In this document: positions 6,963 through 8,274 of the stretch, one piece after another
Layout of the letters: the number at the start of each line of letters is the position of its first letter
Position numbering within the stretch: the stretch's first letter is position 1
Source of the DNA: Verrucomicrobia bacterium UBA2970
GTDB taxonomy: Bacteria > Verrucomicrobiota > Verrucomicrobiia > Limisphaerales > AAA164-E04
DNA length: 8,274 nucleotides
Assembly: GCA_002348345.1 (NCBI GenBank)
Contig: DEAY01000186.1
Coordinates: forward strand, 1-8,274
Direction: 5' to 3'
Translations under genes and position numbers: made by a program
The notes under the pieces: generated by a model
Told to the model about the DNA's origin: nothing
Databases searched by the model: none
The model's input: only the letters and a program-made list of their open reading frames with translations

Positions 6963-6995
6963 GACTAGACGTGCTTCTGGAAACCCGGTGAATCG
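6945..6995 (+). repeat. 11-base perfect inverted repeat spanning the crotonase stop codon
   Basis: CGATTCACCGG (6945-6955) and CCGGTGAATCG (6985-6995) are exact complements separated by 29 bases, and the TGA stop of the crotonase gene lies in the loop. In RNA this would form a stable hairpin at the end of the fatty-acid operon. There is no run of U after it, so it is not a standard intrinsic terminator. It could instead protect the 3' end, help Rho-dependent ending, or bind a protein. Confidence 0.45.
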
Positions 6996-7367
6996 CAGCT
7001 GTCTCTGCAACCTCATGGACGGATCGATGGGCACGACCCCTGGCGAACCCCACGGCAACCCTGCGCTGCCCCCTCCCAAGAGCGCCTCACCATCGTATGG
7101 GCAAAAGTCAGGGTGTGTGGCAACCTCTCGAATGGCCCGGGTCGTGACCGAATCCCACCCTCCGCTGAAGCGGGCCGGCAACCCGATCCATGATCCGGGC
7201 CATCCGCGGGTGGGCGATGGGCCAACCGGAGACTCCGCGACTCGAAAATCCTATCATCGATGCCTTCAACCCTGAATCATTTCCAATCGAGCCGGGGGGA
7301 CCAGTCGACCGAGCTTCGTTTCTCCATTGCCTTTGGTCCTTCCTCGGGGCTCCATGCTCTCCCTTGG
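6996..7367. other. Intergenic region or leader before the serine hydrolase, possibly structured
   Basis: I find no convincing gene here. Frames on both strands stay open, but the peptides are rich in Pro, Gly, Arg and Ser and resemble no family I know. The stretch contains repeated GGCAACC words (7054, 7119, 7177; variants TGCAACC at 7006 and GCCAACC at 7221). It also has nested complementary segments: CGATGG (7025-7030) with CCATCG (7090-7095), enclosing GCGCT (7063-7067) with AGCGC (7081-7085). A structured 5' leader or cis-regulatory RNA for the downstream gene is possible. An ATG at 7260 is in frame with the serine hydrolase but would place 36 residues before its signal peptide. Confidence 0.35.
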
Positions 7368-8274
7368 ATGCAAGGGATCGGCAAGCTGTTCTTGCTCATC
7401 GTCTGCGCCGCGGCCCATCCGGTCTGGGCGGCGCCAGTCCTGGACACGATCATCGACCCGGTGCACCCCGGGGTAAAAAAATGGGCGACCGTCATCCGCA
7501 TCACCAACCCCGAAGAACGCCCCGCCTTCACCACCCATCATTACCGGGAGAGCAAGCACGCCGTGGATTTCTGGCCGGCAAGCACCATCAAGCTCTATGC
7601 GGTGGTCGCCGTCCTCGAGTGGCTCAATCGTGAATCCATCCCACTGGAAACCACACTGACCTACAGTCATCAGGATCCGGCCGGAGTCTGGATCACCGAT
7701 TGCGCCCGGACCGTTCCCGAGATGGTCAGCGAAGTGTTTCGAAGATCTTCAAACGAAGATTACACCCTCCTCCTTCGCACCCTGGGAATCGATGGGATCA
7801 ACACCCGCTTCTTGGTTCCCGGCAAGGGTTTCCCTCACAGCGCCCTCATGCGGGACTACGTCACCCATCGGCCGGTGGTCTACGAAAACCACGAACCGCA
7901 GCGCGTTCACGCCACCCTCTCCGGCGATCGTTCCCGGGTCTTTGAACACCGATGGTCGGGCAGATCCTACTCCCAGGAGCGGGGCGCGACCGCTCTGAGT
8001 GCGACCACCGGGAACTGCACCTCGACCCATGAACTGGCGGATTGTCTTCGCCGGATCCTCTTTCATTCTTCCCTTCCGCCCGAGGAACGGTTTGCCATCA
8101 CCGCGGTTCAGGCCCGGTGGATTTCAAATGGCGACCCTGCCCGCGGCGTGGTGGGTTTGGAAAACCGCCTCGCCGGTCCGTTCGCCTGGGAAGACGCGGG
8201 TGAGAGGGTCTTCCCGAACGCGCGATACTGGCACAAGGCAGGCCAGATTTCGTCATTTGTCCTGGATCTCTGCT
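7368..8274 (+). CDS. Exported serine hydrolase, beta-lactamase/penicillin-binding-protein fold, C-terminus cut off
   Basis: The first 302 residues of an active-site-serine enzyme are present, and the frame is open to the right edge. MQGIGKLFLLIVCAAAHPVWA is a typical signal peptide with cleavage near residue 21, so it acts in the periplasm or outside. The three family motifs appear in order: SxxK as Ser72-Thr-Ile-Lys75 (WPASTIKLYAVV), SxN as Ser127-Ser-Asn129 (RRSSNEDY), and KxG as Lys290-Ala-Gly292 (YWHKAGQISSFVLD). The spacing from SxxK to SxN resembles class A beta-lactamases. The gap from SxN to KxG is about 160 residues, clearly longer, and I see no ExxLN deacylation motif, so it is probably not a true beta-lactamase. 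A peptidase, esterase or cell-wall role is possible. ATG 7368 is chosen for the signal peptide; no good ribosome binding site precedes it. The frame also extends back to an ATG at 7260. Confidence 0.82.
   Translation, partial: MQGIGKLFLLIVCAAAHPVWAAPVLDTIIDPVHPGVKKWATVIRITNPEERPAFTTHHYRESKHAVDFWPASTIKLYAVVAVLEWLNRESIPLETTLTYSHQDPAGVWITDCARTVPEMVSEVFRRSSNEDYTLLLRTLGIDGINTRFLVPGKGFPHSALMRDYVTHRPVVYENHEPQRVHATLSGDRSRVFEHRWSGRSYSQERGATALSATTGNCTSTHELADCLRRILFHSSLPPEERFAITAVQARWISNGDPARGVVGLENRLAGPFAWEDAGERVFPNARYWHKAGQISSFVLDLC

Noticed and set aside
6795..7181. Minus-strand open frame with a CPYDGEALLGG segment resembling zinc-ribbon linkers
   Set aside because: Only a single cysteine occurs there, no metal-binding pair is formed, and the frame continues antisense through the crotonase gene.
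6963..7275. Continuation of a plus-strand frame (from 6856) through the intergenic region as a small gene
   Set aside because: It begins inside the crotonase gene in the wrong frame, has no ribosome binding site of its own and gives a Pro/Ser/Arg-rich peptide of random appearance.

Overview
The window looks like chromosomal DNA of a Gram-negative bacterium: G+C-rich, with Sec-type signal peptides on three proteins and dense genes without phage or IS genes. The mix of a secreted amidohydrolase, a secreted endonuclease/exonuclease/phosphatase (EEP) enzyme, a YidK-like sodium symporter and an exported serine hydrolase resembles Planctomycetota or Verrucomicrobiota. That placement is an impression from protein style, not a search result.

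Layout, left to right. (1) On the minus strand, an EEP-family hydrolase (328-1185) is followed by an overlapping amidohydrolase that begins with TTG at 331 and runs off the left edge. (2) After a 271-base divergent intergenic region, a 533-residue sodium:solute symporter of the SGLT/YidK type lies on the plus strand (1457-3058). (3) A short-chain dehydrogenase/reductase (SDR, 3091-3849) converges on it from the minus strand. (4) From a 129-base divergent gap, a plus-strand fatty-acid-oxidation pair begins: a 709-residue enoyl-CoA hydratase/3-hydroxyacyl-CoA dehydrogenase (3979-6108) and, 17 bases later, a crotonase-family protein (6126-6962) that lacks both classical hydratase glutamates. (5) After about 400 bases without a convincing gene, an exported penicillin-binding/beta-lactamase-fold serine hydrolase (7368 onward) runs off the right edge.

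The central pair would carry out hydration and dehydrogenation of enoyl-CoA substrates. The second crotonase plausibly supplies an isomerase or auxiliary step. The divergent SDR may belong to the same lipid or ketone metabolism, but only its position suggests this. No thiolase, acyl-CoA dehydrogenase or acyl-CoA ligase is present. The left part (exported hydrolases next to a symporter whose sugar-binding residues appear kept) would fit extracellular breakdown followed by Na+-coupled uptake, which is inference from adjacency.

I found no CRISPR array, tRNA, rRNA, transposon or evident defence system, and no clear undescribed system. The points most worth checking are the catalytically altered crotonase, the inverted repeat across its stop codon, the structured-looking leader before the serine hydrolase, and the TTG-start amidohydrolase that an ATG-only gene search would miss.
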